DNA of 64,000 nucleotides from Trogon surrucura (lineage: Eukaryota; Chordata; Aves; Trogoniformes; Trogonidae): assembly GCA_020746105.1 (NCBI GenBank), contig CM036622.1:15481987-15545986 (forward strand), read 5' to 3'. Numbering within the stretch: position 1 is the first letter of the stretch; the number at the start of each line of letters is the position of its first letter. Made by a program: the position numbers and the translations under genes. Below the pieces are notes generated by a model. That model worked only from the letters and a program-made list of their open reading frames with translations, had not been told where the DNA came from and ran no database searches. This document shows positions 38,301 to 52,807 of this stretch, in pieces.

Positions 38301-41300
38301 ATTTCTTTTCAAGCCCAAAATGAACTTTCTGCTAGCAGAACGGTACGGCTGAAAGCCCTCTCACATACCTCTACGGAAAAGATGGTCGTCAGAGCCAAGT
38401 TCTCTGTAAGTGTACCCAAAGCTGTATTAAACAGCCCAGAAAAGGCACAGAGAGATGTTAAAATAAAAATACAAGTTAAATCCAGCCTCCCTCCACTGCT
38501 TTGCCTGAGCAAACAGGTTATAGAGATGCAGTGCAACAGCTTGCCCTCTGTAACTGTGTGCGGTGTGTAAACCTTGCTTCACATCTCAAATCAAAAACAG
38601 CCACAGAAGTTAATACAAATACCATCGAGACCTCTCTACAATGTGCATTCATAGCTGCACAGTCGAACAGTAGGATTTTGCATTTAAAAAACAAGACAAA
38701 TTCCTGCTAAGTGTTTCAACCCGGGCACTCAGGCAGCTTGGGAGTCCCTCCTCAATTTGTGATACACACTTTGTCACTTGCTTTCAAAGACCTGCAAATA
38801 GTGAGAATGAAAAGAGCGGACAGAGAGCAACACCAGGCAAAATCATTCCCAACCTCTAAACCAAACACCATCTGTAAAGTATCTTTATATACAAGTGGGA
38901 AGAAATAAAATAGCAATTTACTCAACGGTTGTGAAGACAAGATCTGTATCAACTGCATATTTGGTCAATTCCAAGCCATCAAAAGGCAGGTCTGACCTCT
39001 TTTCCCCAAAATCATGAACAGTCTCCAAAATGAATGAAGATACTAGAAGTAAACTGTTTTCAATCACATTTCCAGAGGAACAGGTCACTCTGTTACTTGA
39101 AAACTGCACCACTTCTCTGGAAAGACAAAAAGCTGAATAGAAAACAGAAACCAGAGTTTGTGTGGCAAGGAAAAGAGGAGGAAAAGAATCCCTAGATAAT
39201 TACAGGGACCATTCTTGAGGCTTTGTCAATAGGATTTACTCAGCTACAAGCCGCTGAGCCGTCCCGCAAAAGAAAACAAACATCCTTCACTGGAAAAACA
39301 AGCAGTGTTACATATAACCAGGGCTATATGCCAGACTCACATCAAAGTGTAGTTACGTGAGGTAATGTTGGTGCAATATACTTAATTACCCCAACATGAA
39401 AAAAAATGCACTGGTAAAGGAGACAAGAAATCTGAGAAGAAACCCAGCAAGCCAACATCATCCATCAGAGGAAAACAAGGACTCCCAAAGCTGACAGTGA
39501 GATGGGAAATTGGAGGAACAGGTGGAGAAGCAGCAATTTTACCAAACACTCTCCATAGGGGTCTGTCAGGGCAGGGCTGGCAGCCAAGGCCCATCCTGCC
39601 ACCCCATCCAGGTTACGTAAAAAAAAAAGTTTACCTTAATGTCTAGTATTGCCAGGTGATGGCACTTCACCAAAGAAGACCCAAGATGTTAGCCAGGCAA
39701 CAGATTTAAAGAAGTAAATATTAAGTGAGTTGAAAAATAACTCATTGTGTCTGAGAACCTTATCGTCTACTTATTTCCAACTATGAAAGTTTTGCTGGAT
39801 TTGGGGAAAGTTACAGGGAAGCACCCAAGAGCTAAAACTCAGTCCCAAGAGTACAAGAACACAAAAGGCCACAGATGGGGTGTTTGTGGGTTTTTTTAAA
39901 GTACCAAATTAAAAGCTACAAATAAATCGCAAGTAAGAAATCAGATGTTGGACCTGTTACCATGAAGTGCTATTGAATATGACTAACACGCTTATGTTGT
40001 TAATAAAAACCTGTGGTAGACATTAAAAGAAAAAATGCACTAAACAATTCTTGGACAACAATGACAGAACCCGTTTGGGAGTGAAAAATAGTAACACTAA
40101 GTTTCAGGCTGCAAAGACAAAAAAAAAACAAAAGACAAACCTGCTCTAAATTGGATACCAACAAACATGTTCTCAGAAGCTAGAGAATCAGAATAAAAAT
40201 CACTACTGTCTCACCAAATCCTGCTTGTGAAATAGCACAGGCACATACACATACAGAAGTCTTGGGAGGCTGATGGAGTAACAGAGAAAACCAGCTACTT
40301 TCCTGCAAAGCAAAAAAGAGAAAGGATGTCCACAAATATCCAAGATCCTTTATTGCACAGAATTAAAAATAATGAAAGAAAATATCCCTGTTAACCTTCA
40401 CTTAGACGTGCAGTCTCCATCTTTGCTGCTCTCCTGTATCTGCCACATCACACCAAAACGTGCACTATCCATGCATGTGTCGTGGGATTCAGCTGTGAAA
40501 CAAGAGAAGAAATAAAACATTGCTTTGAGGAATGTGCACCTGCAGGCTTGCAGCAACCAGGTGAGGTCCAATACCCGGTCGATCAGGCATTATTCCCAGT
40601 CACCAGTATTTGAAGGTACTCCAATTTTCCTTGAGAATTCCTGCTGAGGACAAGTGGAATAGCAAGGCTCAGCAGAGCTGGTCTCAGGGAATAAGCCAGG
40701 AGGGATTTAAAAAGGATGGGAAACTACTCTGTAGAAGCCAGGCACATTCATGGCAGATTGATTTCTAGGGATTTGTCAGCATGCCAGACAAAAGCTGGAA
40801 GTTTGTCAGTCCACTAGAAAAATGGAGAAGGCAGCTTTAAACCATGTAAGCATGGTTTGTCACCACAAACATAAAATATGACTGTCCCTTCTCCCCAGTT
40901 TTTCAAGATTTTATGTAACCTTCTGTCAAAGTTTAAGGCTGGGCTGGCTACTAAACTCTGACAGACTCTTTCCATGATCCCACCACCACCCTCCTTAGAG
41001 AGGATAACAGGGGAACCAGGGAGAGAGACTTTGAGGTTGGAGGAAAAAAAAACCAAGCCACTCAAACAAAAAAGAAAATAACACTATCAACAACAATGAA
41101 GATGTTGAATTATACATAGATATTATAAAAACATGCAAATATATTTAAAGATACAAGAAAACATGTTAATATGGAACCCACACCCTCCAGATGACAACTA
41201 GGTCCCGAACAGAAAAAAAAGTCCCAGATTGAACTCAACAGCAGACAGGAGCACCCAAGTCCAGAGTCTCCACGGTAGTCCAAAAAAAGCAGAAAGGGAA

Positions 41301-44300
41301 ACCTTGAGGCAGCTGCACTACTGCCACCCAGGGAGGCAGAGGCAAGACAACCTGTCCCGTCCAATGGTGCTTCTGTGTGAAAACAGGAGGCAGGAACTCC
41401 AGCAGCACAGGGAGAGATGACAAACAGGGGACAGCACTCCTCCAAAAACAGCTACACTAAAGGTCCCAGGGCTCTTCTTAGGGGCCCTTTTATACTGAAC
41501 CTCAGGGGAAGGAACCATGATTGCTCCATTTGGGACCCATCCTCTCCTCCTCACAGGCACTGCTGCACCCCCTCCCACCCTGTGATTAGCACCTGTGCCA
41601 GGAGCCCCCGAAAACTTTTATCCTGGGGCTCTCAAACCAGGACACCTCTTAAAATTCATCTAAAAAAGAAGCAAAATCCTCCTCAAGACATGAGTGTAAT
41701 TATACACCTTGCGTCTTAGTTTCGATGCCATTTATTGGAAGCAATAGCTGGTATTCCTTCCAGTTTGTCACAGGCTTTGAAAGCCATGTGTATGAGAAAA
41801 AAAGTCATACTATTGGGAGTATCACAGCAACAATTTACACAACTATTTCTTATGAAAATAAGAAAGTAAAATTTCTAGTCACTTCCTGATCATTCAAATC
41901 TGATATACAGTGAATGTAGTTGGGTAAGTTGGGTACAAAGTCACTGGGAAATTATGAGAGGAAGACTCACATTGCTTACCTCAGGCACACAGATATTTTT
42001 CAGGCCTTCAGTATAAACCAGAATTGCTGCTGTAAGATGTATCTAAATCTGTGTCTTTGTGCTGTTACCCTGCAACACCGACTCTTCCAGCACAGCACCT
42101 GGAACAGTTTCCGCATAACGTGTCCCCACAGCTGCTGCTGTATATTTGGCTTGAAGTTCCATCTCCAGGAAAACCCCTGCCAAGCTATTTATAAAAAATG
42201 GGCTGCAATTTGTGAAATGACTTTGCGCCCTTCCTTCATAAGAAAGATACAACACACCAGTCCATTCATTAATGCCTCATTAGTTCAAAGGGGTCCATTC
42301 TAAAGCAATAATATGGATATTTTGTTTCCCTCTGGTGCCTTTCTGCAGAGAACGTCAAAATGTTTTCCAAATGCAACCAAATATTTAAACAGCCTCCAAA
42401 ATCATTGTGGAAGATGGGAAAAGATGATTATGTCTGTACCTAGTATACCTTCATATTACAGAAAAAAAAAAGGAGGCATCTGCAAGTCAAAAGACTGTAA
42501 ATTCCTGCCTGGGCTTTCTGTCCTGGGCTTCACATGAAACTGCTCCTGGAAAGAAGAGAGAGAAAGGCATGTCACAAGCAGAGCCACAGCACAGGGTCAG
42601 GAAGGAAAACTCACCCTGCCCTGCCAGGGGAATCAAGCTCACCGATGTAAAGATGTTTGAAATTCTCTACCTTGTGTGAGTGTTGTGCAGCTAAGTTCTG
42701 GTTTGTTTTTTTTTAATTTTTTGTCTGCACAGGTGATATATGGCTTGCAAAACATTACAAGAAAAATTAATGACCAAATCTCAAAAAGAACCATAGGCTC
42801 AAGTCTACAAAGCACTTAAGCCAGAGGCTAGCTTCCAGCATGGGAGTAATTGAAAACAACGCAATGTAACCTACTTTGCCAAGTCAGGGCCTAAAGTAAG
42901 AATTTGTTGTGTCATTTAATATGTGGTGGGGGACAGTGAAGGCTGGCACACAGATACACAATCCTTCCACAAAGTTCACTACATTAGCTACCTGAAAGCA
43001 GCCAGATTTAGACTCTCTCTCCCAGCTACGAACTCTGTTCTCAGATAGAGGTCATCCTCAGCTTCACCGTTGTGAATGCTGATGTGGTTTGAGTGTTGCC
43101 AATTTTTCTGAAAGCTTAGAACAAATTGCTCTCTGTGCTGCCCATCTCTTTCAGCATTTTCCTCCAAGGAATAGCGGAGGCTGATAATAGGAACTTCTGG
43201 ACGGAGACAAGTAGGGAGCATAGCAAATCTTCACTCTTCTCCCCAAAGGTAGTCCCATTACTTACATCACTTATTTTTATTCACACTAAAATAAAGCGGA
43301 CCACTAAGTAACCTAGTTTTTGTGAGTCAGACACTCCTGCCAAGCAAACTCAGAGCTATCTAATTCAAATCACATATTTTCTCACAGCCTGCCTGTGACT
43401 GCCTACTGGAACTACAGAATATGTTGGTTCATCTTTGTCTCAAATTGACAGTGATAACTCAAGCTGAGTGCATGGTCATCTTTCCTGATCTGGAGATACC
43501 ATACCAAATTCCTTCAGCCTACATATCTAAGCTACTTCTTGTTCTTTCATTGAGAATATCTTGATTTGTCTCTGAATACAATGACATTTACGTTCTTAAT
43601 GTCCTTGGCATTTTCTGGAATGAGGTAAGTGATCTTCTGTGTTTTATTGCTGTAGCATACTAGCGTACCTAATTAGCTGGCAGAAAAAAGTAACAAAAAA
43701 ACCACCACAAACCAGTTTACCAAACCAACCCCAAATCAAAACAAAACAACCTTACTTTCAGAATAGTTTGGCTCTTTCCTATGTAATTTTCCTCTGTTTT
43801 ACACACACTCACAATTCATCCGATTTAGGGTGAATAATTGAAATGATTAATCAAATGCTTAAGCTGAAGATATAAGAAGGAGACCTGGGCCATCTGTAAA
43901 GATCACCAGGAATCTGCTGCAAGGCTACATTTTGACAACATGCATGTTCCTGACAGCTTAGATAATTGAACACTCTGCATACAGGCATCTTCCCTAGGGG
44001 TTATGCTGCAGAAAGGAAAAACACAACCCCAGACTCTAAACCCTGCCAAGAACAAAGTACTTCGCTCATCCATTACTCCACCTTTCTCAGTTCCCACCTC
44101 CTCCTCACAGGCAGAGGAGAGAGAAAAACCCTAGGAGGAATATTAAAATCCACAGCTTAAGTCAGAGTCATGATCTGAGGGTTTCTTTGCTCGAATAGGT
44201 AGCTCTGTAACACCTTTACAAATTACTTTGCTCCTGGCCAACGAATATGTGACACATTCCCTGTGACCACCACTGACCACAAGACACAGCAACTTCATGA

Positions 44301-47300
44301 GAGCAATTAGAAATGCATCCTCATTGTAGTAAAGTCTCCAAATCGTCCTAGCTCCCCAGCAGCAGAATACAGTTTAAAGGCTTATGTTCACAATACAAAA
44401 ATGCAGTTAGTTTTTCCAGTTAGCCAACTTTCCTGTAAGCCGTTCATTGCATTTGTGTAAAATTGTCCATAAGTCAGTCTCAGACCCCAACTCACTAAGG
44501 TTTATAAAACATATGTTAAGCCCCATTTATTTTACTGGATGTAATCCCGTGCTTTCAGTTAGCAATATTGCCAGATGCAGGTATTCAGAAATCCTGAGTC
44601 AAGCACTGCGTTCCAAAACAACAGGGCAGTATTTTCTTTAAGCTACTATTTTTCTTTGGATTCATTTTCAATCTGTAGTTCAGAATCACAAGGACTACAA
44701 AACTGTGTTCTAATTTAAAGCTGAGTATTTGAATCTCGATTCTTACAGCTGAAGCCTTAAGTTCAACACAAAACATATGAGAGATGGCAATACTGAGTTA
44801 GATCGTCACACGCTTAAGTGATTTGTTTTGTTCACTTCTTGAAGGGAAGAGGTTTGGAGGAGAGGAGGGTCAGAACTTTAACCTCCAACCCTTTCACCTT
44901 TGAATCCTTACTCAAAAGCTTCCAGGAAGGAAAAAGGACTTTGCAGCATGTCTGGGAGTTTAACAAATCCAGGCTCTGGTTAATCAAATAGAGAAGCCCT
45001 AGGGCTGTACTAATTCCTAGACCCAATGAGGCCCCCTCAGAATAGAAGGAAACTGTGAGCATAATAGGTGGTAGAGCTGCTTGAGTTCATTTACATGACA
45101 TATCCCTGGCTCCTAAGCTATTTTAATGCTTCTGACTGAATACGTGAAAGGAGGTTTCCCCACCCAAAACACTGATCTGGTCCACTCAGGGCACAGCTGA
45201 CTACTGTGACCCCTGGATTTCATGCACTACAAAGCACAGTATGTATTACTGTGTGAGTGAGGCTCCAGGAAACTCTTTTGGGGACGCTGGGATTATATTA
45301 ATGAAGAGTGCCAGCAGAGAGAAGTGTGAAGATCTGACACCGCTTGTATGAAGTCAGAGATTCAGCAAAACAACATACCAAGTAGAAAAATTAATCTAGT
45401 GATTACAGAAGAGAAGATACTTCACGAATGTTTTCTTACAGCCAGGTTTTCTTTCTGCTCTCTCAAAGGCAACTTTTTCATTGTTTCATACCAAACGCAG
45501 TTGTAACTAGCTAGCCATCATGCTGAACACCAAGATCTCTTTGGTAGCTGGGAGTTAGAGTTTGATGCAAGGCATCCAGAAATTAAAAAACAATTTAAGG
45601 ATCAAATGATTCAGTGTAATGTTTTTGCAACCTGTAATTTAAAGGGCTAAAAGTCTTTCTGCAGCGACCAATGCTTTCAGGGTCATGAGTTTATTTTTAC
45701 TCTGTTATTTCACTTGGTAAACGGTCTGCAGGCATTTAAAGGGATGGCCGATCCTAAAACGGGAGCTCAGCCTTTAAAAACTGTTCATCATGCAGAGTGC
45801 TTTGGTTTGCAGAATAAAAAATGAGGGGGAAAGCCTAACTCACTTTTGACTATTGCCAATTCCACACATGTAAAAAAGAGAAATTTCTCTAATTACTAAC
45901 AGGCAATCTGCGCTAGACAGCATAGCAAATTTTTTTTTAAATGGCATGATTAAGGTTCATAGACTTTGCAAAGAGATGAAGTCTCAAGTCTGTAATTTTC
46001 TGTAATTTTATTTATCTAAAACAGATTCTTTCTGAAAGCCTCGTAACAAAAAAAAAAAAAGTAATAACTAACATGTTTACCTCTTTTCAGAAATGCAAGT
46101 AGCCCGAAGTCACAAAATAAGCTGAGAAAAATGAGGAGCTGATTGGATTCATTATTGCAGGGTGGTTCAGTTACATATTGCACTATGTATGTAGATTATT
46201 TTCTTATCTTTTAGTAAATAACTCACTAATCAATCTTGACTCTCATTAATGCTTCTCAATCACAGATTTGCTGTATATCTCCAGTTAATAATTTTCAGCC
46301 CATTGTTTATTGCAAGTATCTAGGATACAATAGCCATTTCCTCTAAATATCTGGGAAAAGAACTGTAACACTACAATAATTAAAATTATCTTGCAACCAA
46401 TTTTAGGCAATATTTTTGTCACACTTACAGAAGTTTTTTCATAGTTTGGAATATAGCGAACCCCTGAGCAAAAACAAACCAGATCCACACTTCAGTTTGC
46501 TTAGAAGAAGAAAATCAGACTTAGTGAGGGAAATGCCTGCTTACAAAAAATCCACATCTTAATTCAGGCATTTTGCTAAGAGAAGGAGAGACTGAGTAAC
46601 TCAGATTTTGGTAACAGTAAGCAATGACATCATTAGGTTGTTAGCTCAGCTTCAATTCCCATTATAGCTATTGAAATTTATTTCCTGCTGTGGCTGCTTG
46701 ATCAGCCTAAGTATGCAAAGAAGCCTTTTGGTTTTAAACCTGTTCCTAGGTGTTCAAAACTTGCATGAAAATCAATATGATAGCTATAGTTAATTGCTCT
46801 GTTGCAACCCAAGCAGAGGAAATGACATTGTTTGCGAGGTGTCCCCTCTAAGAGAAAGGAGAGTCCCTAATAGCACATTTCCCCAGAGTTACATGGTGCT
46901 CTATCATTGCTTATTTTTAAAACAAACAAAAAAACCCAACAAAACACACCACCCTACAAACAAAACAAAAAAAAAAACCCACAAAAAAAAAACCCTCAGC
47001 TATCCATTTAGAAAATATGAGGGAGAGAGAAAGCAAGAACTTACAAAATCAAGTATTTCTCATTTTAATCTCAGTTGTGGCATATTTCACATGTATCAAA
47101 AAACCCTGACACTTTATTTCCACCCTGATTTAGAAGATGTGTGAGTGCTAAAACATCCAAATAACTTTTCTATCATCATCTGATTGATTCTAATTTCCCA
47201 CCTCTAACTTAAAGCTTTCTGGAAGGTTCCGCCTTTAGAGCAAAAGATGCTCAGCTAAATTTTTGCAATGTACACAGTTATGTAATCATTTGGATGACAG

Positions 47301-49176
47301 GTTAATTCACCCAACAAACATGGGCATAGCACATTGTGGGACACATAACCGCATGGAGAACTGCCAGATTTATCACTTTACCTAGACCCCTTCCCAAACA
47401 CCACTGTATGTGCGTGAAGTTCTAAAAATACATGAAGAGAAGCAAAAATCTGGAAAGTGATCAAGATGCCTTGAGAATATTCTGTTCGTACTTATTAATT
47501 AGAATATCTTGTTAGTACATTACAGGTTTTTTTAATCATTTGTACATTCTCAACATGAAAATGAACATATCTTCACTTTACAAGATGTGACAAGTGTTTG
47601 GGAACACACAGAAGCGATAAAGCACAGGCTCCATGTAAAACAGAAAACGAAGGAGGGCTAATTATAGACCTTAGCTCCACCCAGCAGTTCTAGCAAGAAA
47701 TATCAGAAATAAGGGTTAAATTTCTTGAACAATTACCTGCTCTCCACCTTTTCGAAAGAAGGAGAGAGTGAACCAGCTCGTGAAGCTTTTCTTTCCCCTT
47801 GCCCTTGGAAATAACAGGGTTTTTTTTTTCTTCTTCAGACAATAACAGAGTATTGACTGCTGCCAGAGCCAGGATTTCTCCTCAGCCAGCAGCCGAACTG
47901 GTTCTGAGCTTTTTCCCACCAGTGGAGGTTAATATGTCACACCCGTCAATTATCACATTTCCTGGCGTGGGCTGCCATGTCCTTAAATAATAACGTGATA
48001 GTTCACACACATGCTTCTGTATGCAAACTGCAAATTCACACTTGCATCCTGAATTATTTATTTTTGATGAACGGAGAAAAAGATCAGAGTGGGGGAAAAG
48101 TAAATCATTCAGTGTTGCCTTTGTAACACACAGCATCAAACCCTCATTCATGAAATGGCACCGATCCCTGCAGACAGTAAGCACCCTGAAATTTAAAGGT
48201 CTTATGTGCAGCAGACAAAATCCCAACATTTACATACTATTCACAGCTTTATCCCGTGATACCAAATGATATCTGAGTGTTTTGTTACTTCTTCCAAATT
48301 TGTTGAGGCCCATTCCCCATCTTGCATCTGTGCTTGGTGCCGCGCCAGGCTCTAAGGGGCACCTGAGCCACTCCGGCACACAAAGCTCTAACCACAGAGT
48401 CCGTGGGTGGCTACAGACCCTCGCTGTTTCATGCAAGAGAGCTGAAAATACTTCCTTAGCTGCTAGCAGCACACAGCTGGAGCAAGGCATGGAGTGAGGC
48501 TGCATATAAATAAAGAAATCCTGGCTTATATCTTGAGGTTTTCTCTTGGCCTCACACAGGCATGTATACACACACACATACAGACTGACATACTAATAAA
48601 GTCAGGAAAGGCCAATATGATCATTTATTCTAACTTTTAACTAACTTCAGTGAAAAAAACATTAAAATCATTTCAGTTTACACAGAAGACCAAGTTCTCA
48701 AAAAAGCACAGCATGTGTAAGACTGAGTACTCCTTCAATACACCTGCCCGAAACACTGGCTCACCTAGAAACTAATGATCATTTTTTCTACCTTGCCTTA
48801 CTATTCTCAGACATGAATTACTTTGATTTTACCTGGATCAGTTTGTGACACTCTCACTGTTGATCGGTCCTGCTTCTACAGAACAGGGAAGAGGCCAGCC
48901 TGCCAGCTTTCCTCTCACCTTCAGTCAGAAAACAGGAGGGTGAAGCCAGACTCAGTTATCCACCAAAAGGGGAACAAGAATTGGCTGTGAAAGCCTTTGG
49001 GTTTTTTATTTTCTTTTTCTTTTCAAGGGAAAGTTGAGAAAGCTCTGCTTTTATTTGCCCTCAGGTATGAATCTTGTGCAGAGGAGAGAGGTGCACTAGA
49101 CTCAAGCTTCTCACCTTTGATGGAAAATAACAGGGATCAGGAATGGGGAAGGATGAGCTGCTGTACGACGAGCTGC
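38301..49176. other. 11-kb stretch with no recognised gene or repeat
   Basis: AT-rich sequence without CR1 tails or exons that I can support. An A-rich simple-sequence tract occupies about 46918-46996, and a moderately GC-rich patch lies at 41200-41620. The open frames are short and unassigned. Confidence 0.4.
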
Positions 49177-49900
49177 TGTACTGGATTTCTGTGGCAAGGT
49201 TTTGGTAGCAGGGGGCTACAGGGGTGGCTTCTGTGAGAAGCTGCTAGAAGCCTCCCCTATGTCCAACAGAGCAAATGCCAGCTGGATCCAAGATGGACCT
49301 GCTGCTGGCCAAGGCCAAGCTCATTGGCCACAGAGGTAGAGTCTGTGATAACGTGTCTAAGAAGGAGGGGAAAGCTGCCCAACTACAGCCAGAGAGAGCA
49401 GAGTGGGAATATATGAGAGAAACAACTCTGCAGACACCAAGGTCAATGAAGATGAAGCAGGAGAGATGCTCAAGACACCAGAGCAGCAATTCCATGGTGA
49501 AAACCATGGTGACCATGGAGGTTAACTGTGAAGCAGATGTCCACCTGCAGCCCATGCAGGACACCATGCTGGAGCAGGGAGGTCCCAAAGGAGCCCAAAG
49601 GAGGCTCTGACCCTGTGGGAAGCCCACATTGGAGCAGGTTTACTGGTAGGACTTGTGATCCTGTGGGGCACCCACGCTGGAGCAGCCTGTTCCTGAAGGA
49701 CTGCAGTCCATGGAAGAGACCCATGTTGGAGCAGTTCATGAAGAATTATCTCTTGTGGGAAGGATCCACACTGGAGCAGTTTGTGGAGGACTGTCTCTTG
49801 TGGGAGGGACCACATTGAAGCAAAGGAAGAATGTGAGGAGTCCTCCCCCTGAGGAGGAAGGAGCAGCACAGACAATGCATGATGAACTCTCTTCCACATA
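49177..49900 (+). mobile_element. partial LTR of an avian endogenous retrovirus, fossil
   Basis: This stretch aligns by eye with the LTR at 52335-56384. Both have the same start region (TGTACTGG here, TGTTTTGG there), then GGGTGGCTTCTGTRAGAAGC, the CTGCTGGCCAAGG-type block and the CCATGGTGAAGRCC-type block. The GCTGGAGCAG motif recurs about every 48 bases (near 49566, 49628, 49674, 49724 and 49771), and a shared CCTCCCCC block follows near 49840. The final third of the LTR is missing and no internal retroviral region is attached. It is more diverged than the other copy and looks old and incomplete. Confidence 0.75.
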
Positions 49901-52149
49901 TCACTGAGACATAAACAGGTAAGAGCTACACAAATGAAAAAATTTGGAATGTGTGTCTTTCCCAATGGGAAATAAGAGAAGGAAGCAAAATGCAAGCTAC
50001 AGAAGCCTGAGCTCTGATGCTTTGGTAAATCAGTTCTCTTTTGGAGGGGGCTACGGTTTCTGAATATATTTCTGTTGGCTTTTTCGCTTTGCTGAGCTGG
50101 TAACCATCAGCAGCCTGTTCTGCCCTCTCCCCCAACTCCCACTGGAGGCTTCAGCCAGCTATCTTGGCTAATATAATTTAAAACAGAAAACGTCTATTCT
50201 TGTAAAACTTTACTAGAATGAAATTACACATTATTGAGCTCTTTTATCAGAAAACATATTTTAAAATAAAGAACAGCTTTTTTACATTAAGTTAGAAACA
50301 TATTAAATTAGTTATTTTCAATATGCTAGCCAATTTGTATGGAGACTATGAGAGTCTTCTCATGCTTCTGAGGCCTACACTGAATCCAGGAATGTGTCGT
50401 GAAAATGGGTGAACACATTATCTTTCAAATGCTATACAGAATAATAATCTAGAAAAACACTTACACGTCGTAATTATGTGCTATTTAGAGTCCTTAGCAA
50501 GGTAGACAGCCACAGTGAGGAGCTATAGATAGCACTGTTATTTTCAGTGTAAGATCTTCATTTCATTCAGCTTCTCTCTGATGTGATTTTGATCATCTCT
50601 CAGAAACCTGATTTGTTGGAGGTTTTTACGTCACATTTACTTATCAAAGTTGTGGGAGGTTTTTTTGCAGCTAAGATGATATTTACTATTCAAGAGATCT
50701 GTAAACTTCCCAGATCAAATTAATCAACGGAGCAGCTTCTGGAGTTTTAAATATGGTCCCTATGGCAATAAATAGGTTTCACTGCTGATTTTGATTTACA
50801 AGAAATAAAGTAGATACTTATTTCATACTACAAATTGATCATGACAGACAAACTCTACAACATGGCATTTTGGCACTGTCCTGTGGCTCCTGCGAATGAA
50901 AAACATATCACATATGATGTACCTTCTGAGAAGTTAATGTCTTTGCTATATAATGTTGCATTGAAATATAATGATGTGCAGACCAGGGCACAAACCGGCT
51001 TGAATTATATATCTAGGAAATGAAATCCCTTTGGATGACTGTCAAGACTAGTCTGCCTCCATTATCCCAAGACACAAGCTGGCACATTATCATTTTTATA
51101 CATAGTTAAATACCCAGACTCTGATTTCATTAATCATTCAGTTATAGCTGCAAACTTATCAGGCAGACAGCTTTCCATCTTCACATGAAATGCTATTTAC
51201 TAAAATACTATAGGTGTATTGCATAATCTAAAGGTCTGACATTTTAGCAATAATAATTGGACTTTAATTAAAGGTGTTTTTTCTCTTCCGTTCCCCTTTA
51301 GCCTGCATACTTTTTAATTTCTGCAACTCCTACGCCTCTAACAGGATCACAGAGGCATTCTTAGACCAAATTAGGACCAAATTACTTTTTAGCATCTCAC
51401 CCCACTTTAATCACAGGGACCTACAGAAGTGCAGAGTTTTGTCCCCATCATGTGCCATAGAACAAGTCCTATTTCCTTAAAAGCCAAGGAGGAAACAAAT
51501 ATCTAATGTTTGCAGGATAATAAGCTTGGTTGTCCTCCAAAAGATGATGCCAAAGGATTAAAATCTTCTGTCTTGCAAAATGGATCCCTTCTTTCAATAC
51601 TAGAGACCCAACCTGTCTCAAGCCAAGACCATGGTCACATCACAACTCTTCTGTAAACTGACTAAGCAGGTGCGCAAGTGGTCTACTCAGCAATACTCAT
51701 TCTTTGTTCAACATAAAACTGAGCTCTGAAATTTGCTGCCTGAGTCAGTATCAGTCTTGCATTTATAACATAAACTGTGATTCATTCTTAACTTCTCTCT
51801 TGTTCTCGGATTTCATGGTGGGACCAGCTAGAAGAGATACATCCTTCAACTCTTTCAGGATGCATCGCAAGACTTCTGGAGTCCTGTGTAAGCATCATAC
51901 AAATACACTGGGTTGATACTTCATATGTGACTACTGTGGAATTGTACTATTTTCCATTACTAGCAGATAAAATAACTTGTACACTATTTCAGGCAAAATT
52001 TTAAAGGATGGGCCCATTTTCATTTGTATTCTTTATGCAAAAAAAAGTTACAAGCAAGTCTGCTCTACAAAATTAGGGCATAGCAGGTATAAGTTCTTTA
52101 TGGGTACAATCAGTTAGTTCAATGTTTAAATTAAAAAGGAAAAACAATT
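49901..52149. other. AT-rich non-coding stretch
   Basis: No gene or repeat recognised between the two LTR-bearing regions. Short open frames at 50835-51023 and 51274-51480 have no motif. Confidence 0.45.
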
Positions 52150-52807
52150 CATAGAATCATAGAATCAATCATAGAATGACTTAGGTTGGAAGGGACCTTA
52201 AAGGACATCTAGTTCCAACCCCACTGCCTTGGAAGGGACATGTCCCACTACATCAGGTTGCTCAAGACTCTCTCCAGCCTGAACACTTCCAGGGATGGAG
52301 CATCCACAACTTCCCTGGGCAACCTGTGCCAGTGTGTTTTGGTTTGGCCTGGCCGGATTTTGGCGGCGGGGGGGGAGCTGCAGGGTGGCTTCTGTAAGAA
52401 GCTGCTAGAAGCTCCCCAAGATTGATAGAGCCAATGCCAGCCGGCTCCAAAGAGGGACCCGCCGCTGGCCAAGGCTGAGCCTATCAGTAAGGTGATAGCA
52501 GAGGAACACCTCTGTGAAAAACATATTTAAGAACGGGAAAAAGAACTGCGCCATAACAGCTGGCACAGAGATGGAGGAGTGAGAATCTGTGCAGACACCA
52601 AGGTCAGTGAAGAAGGAGGGGGGGGGGGGGATGAGCTCCAGGCGCCGGAGCAGAAGGAGTCCCCCCGGGTCTGTGGTGAAGACCATGGTGAAGCGGATTG
52701 TCCCCCTGCAGCCCATGGGCGAGGTGCAGATGTCCACCGTGAGGATCACCGCATAGATGTCCACCGAGGACTCCACGCTGTGTGGGTGGATCCCTGAAAG
52801 AGGACTG

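Noticed and set aside
49275-49610. A 111-codon open frame read as a host protein
   Set aside because: It lies wholly within the LTR fossil and has no family motif.
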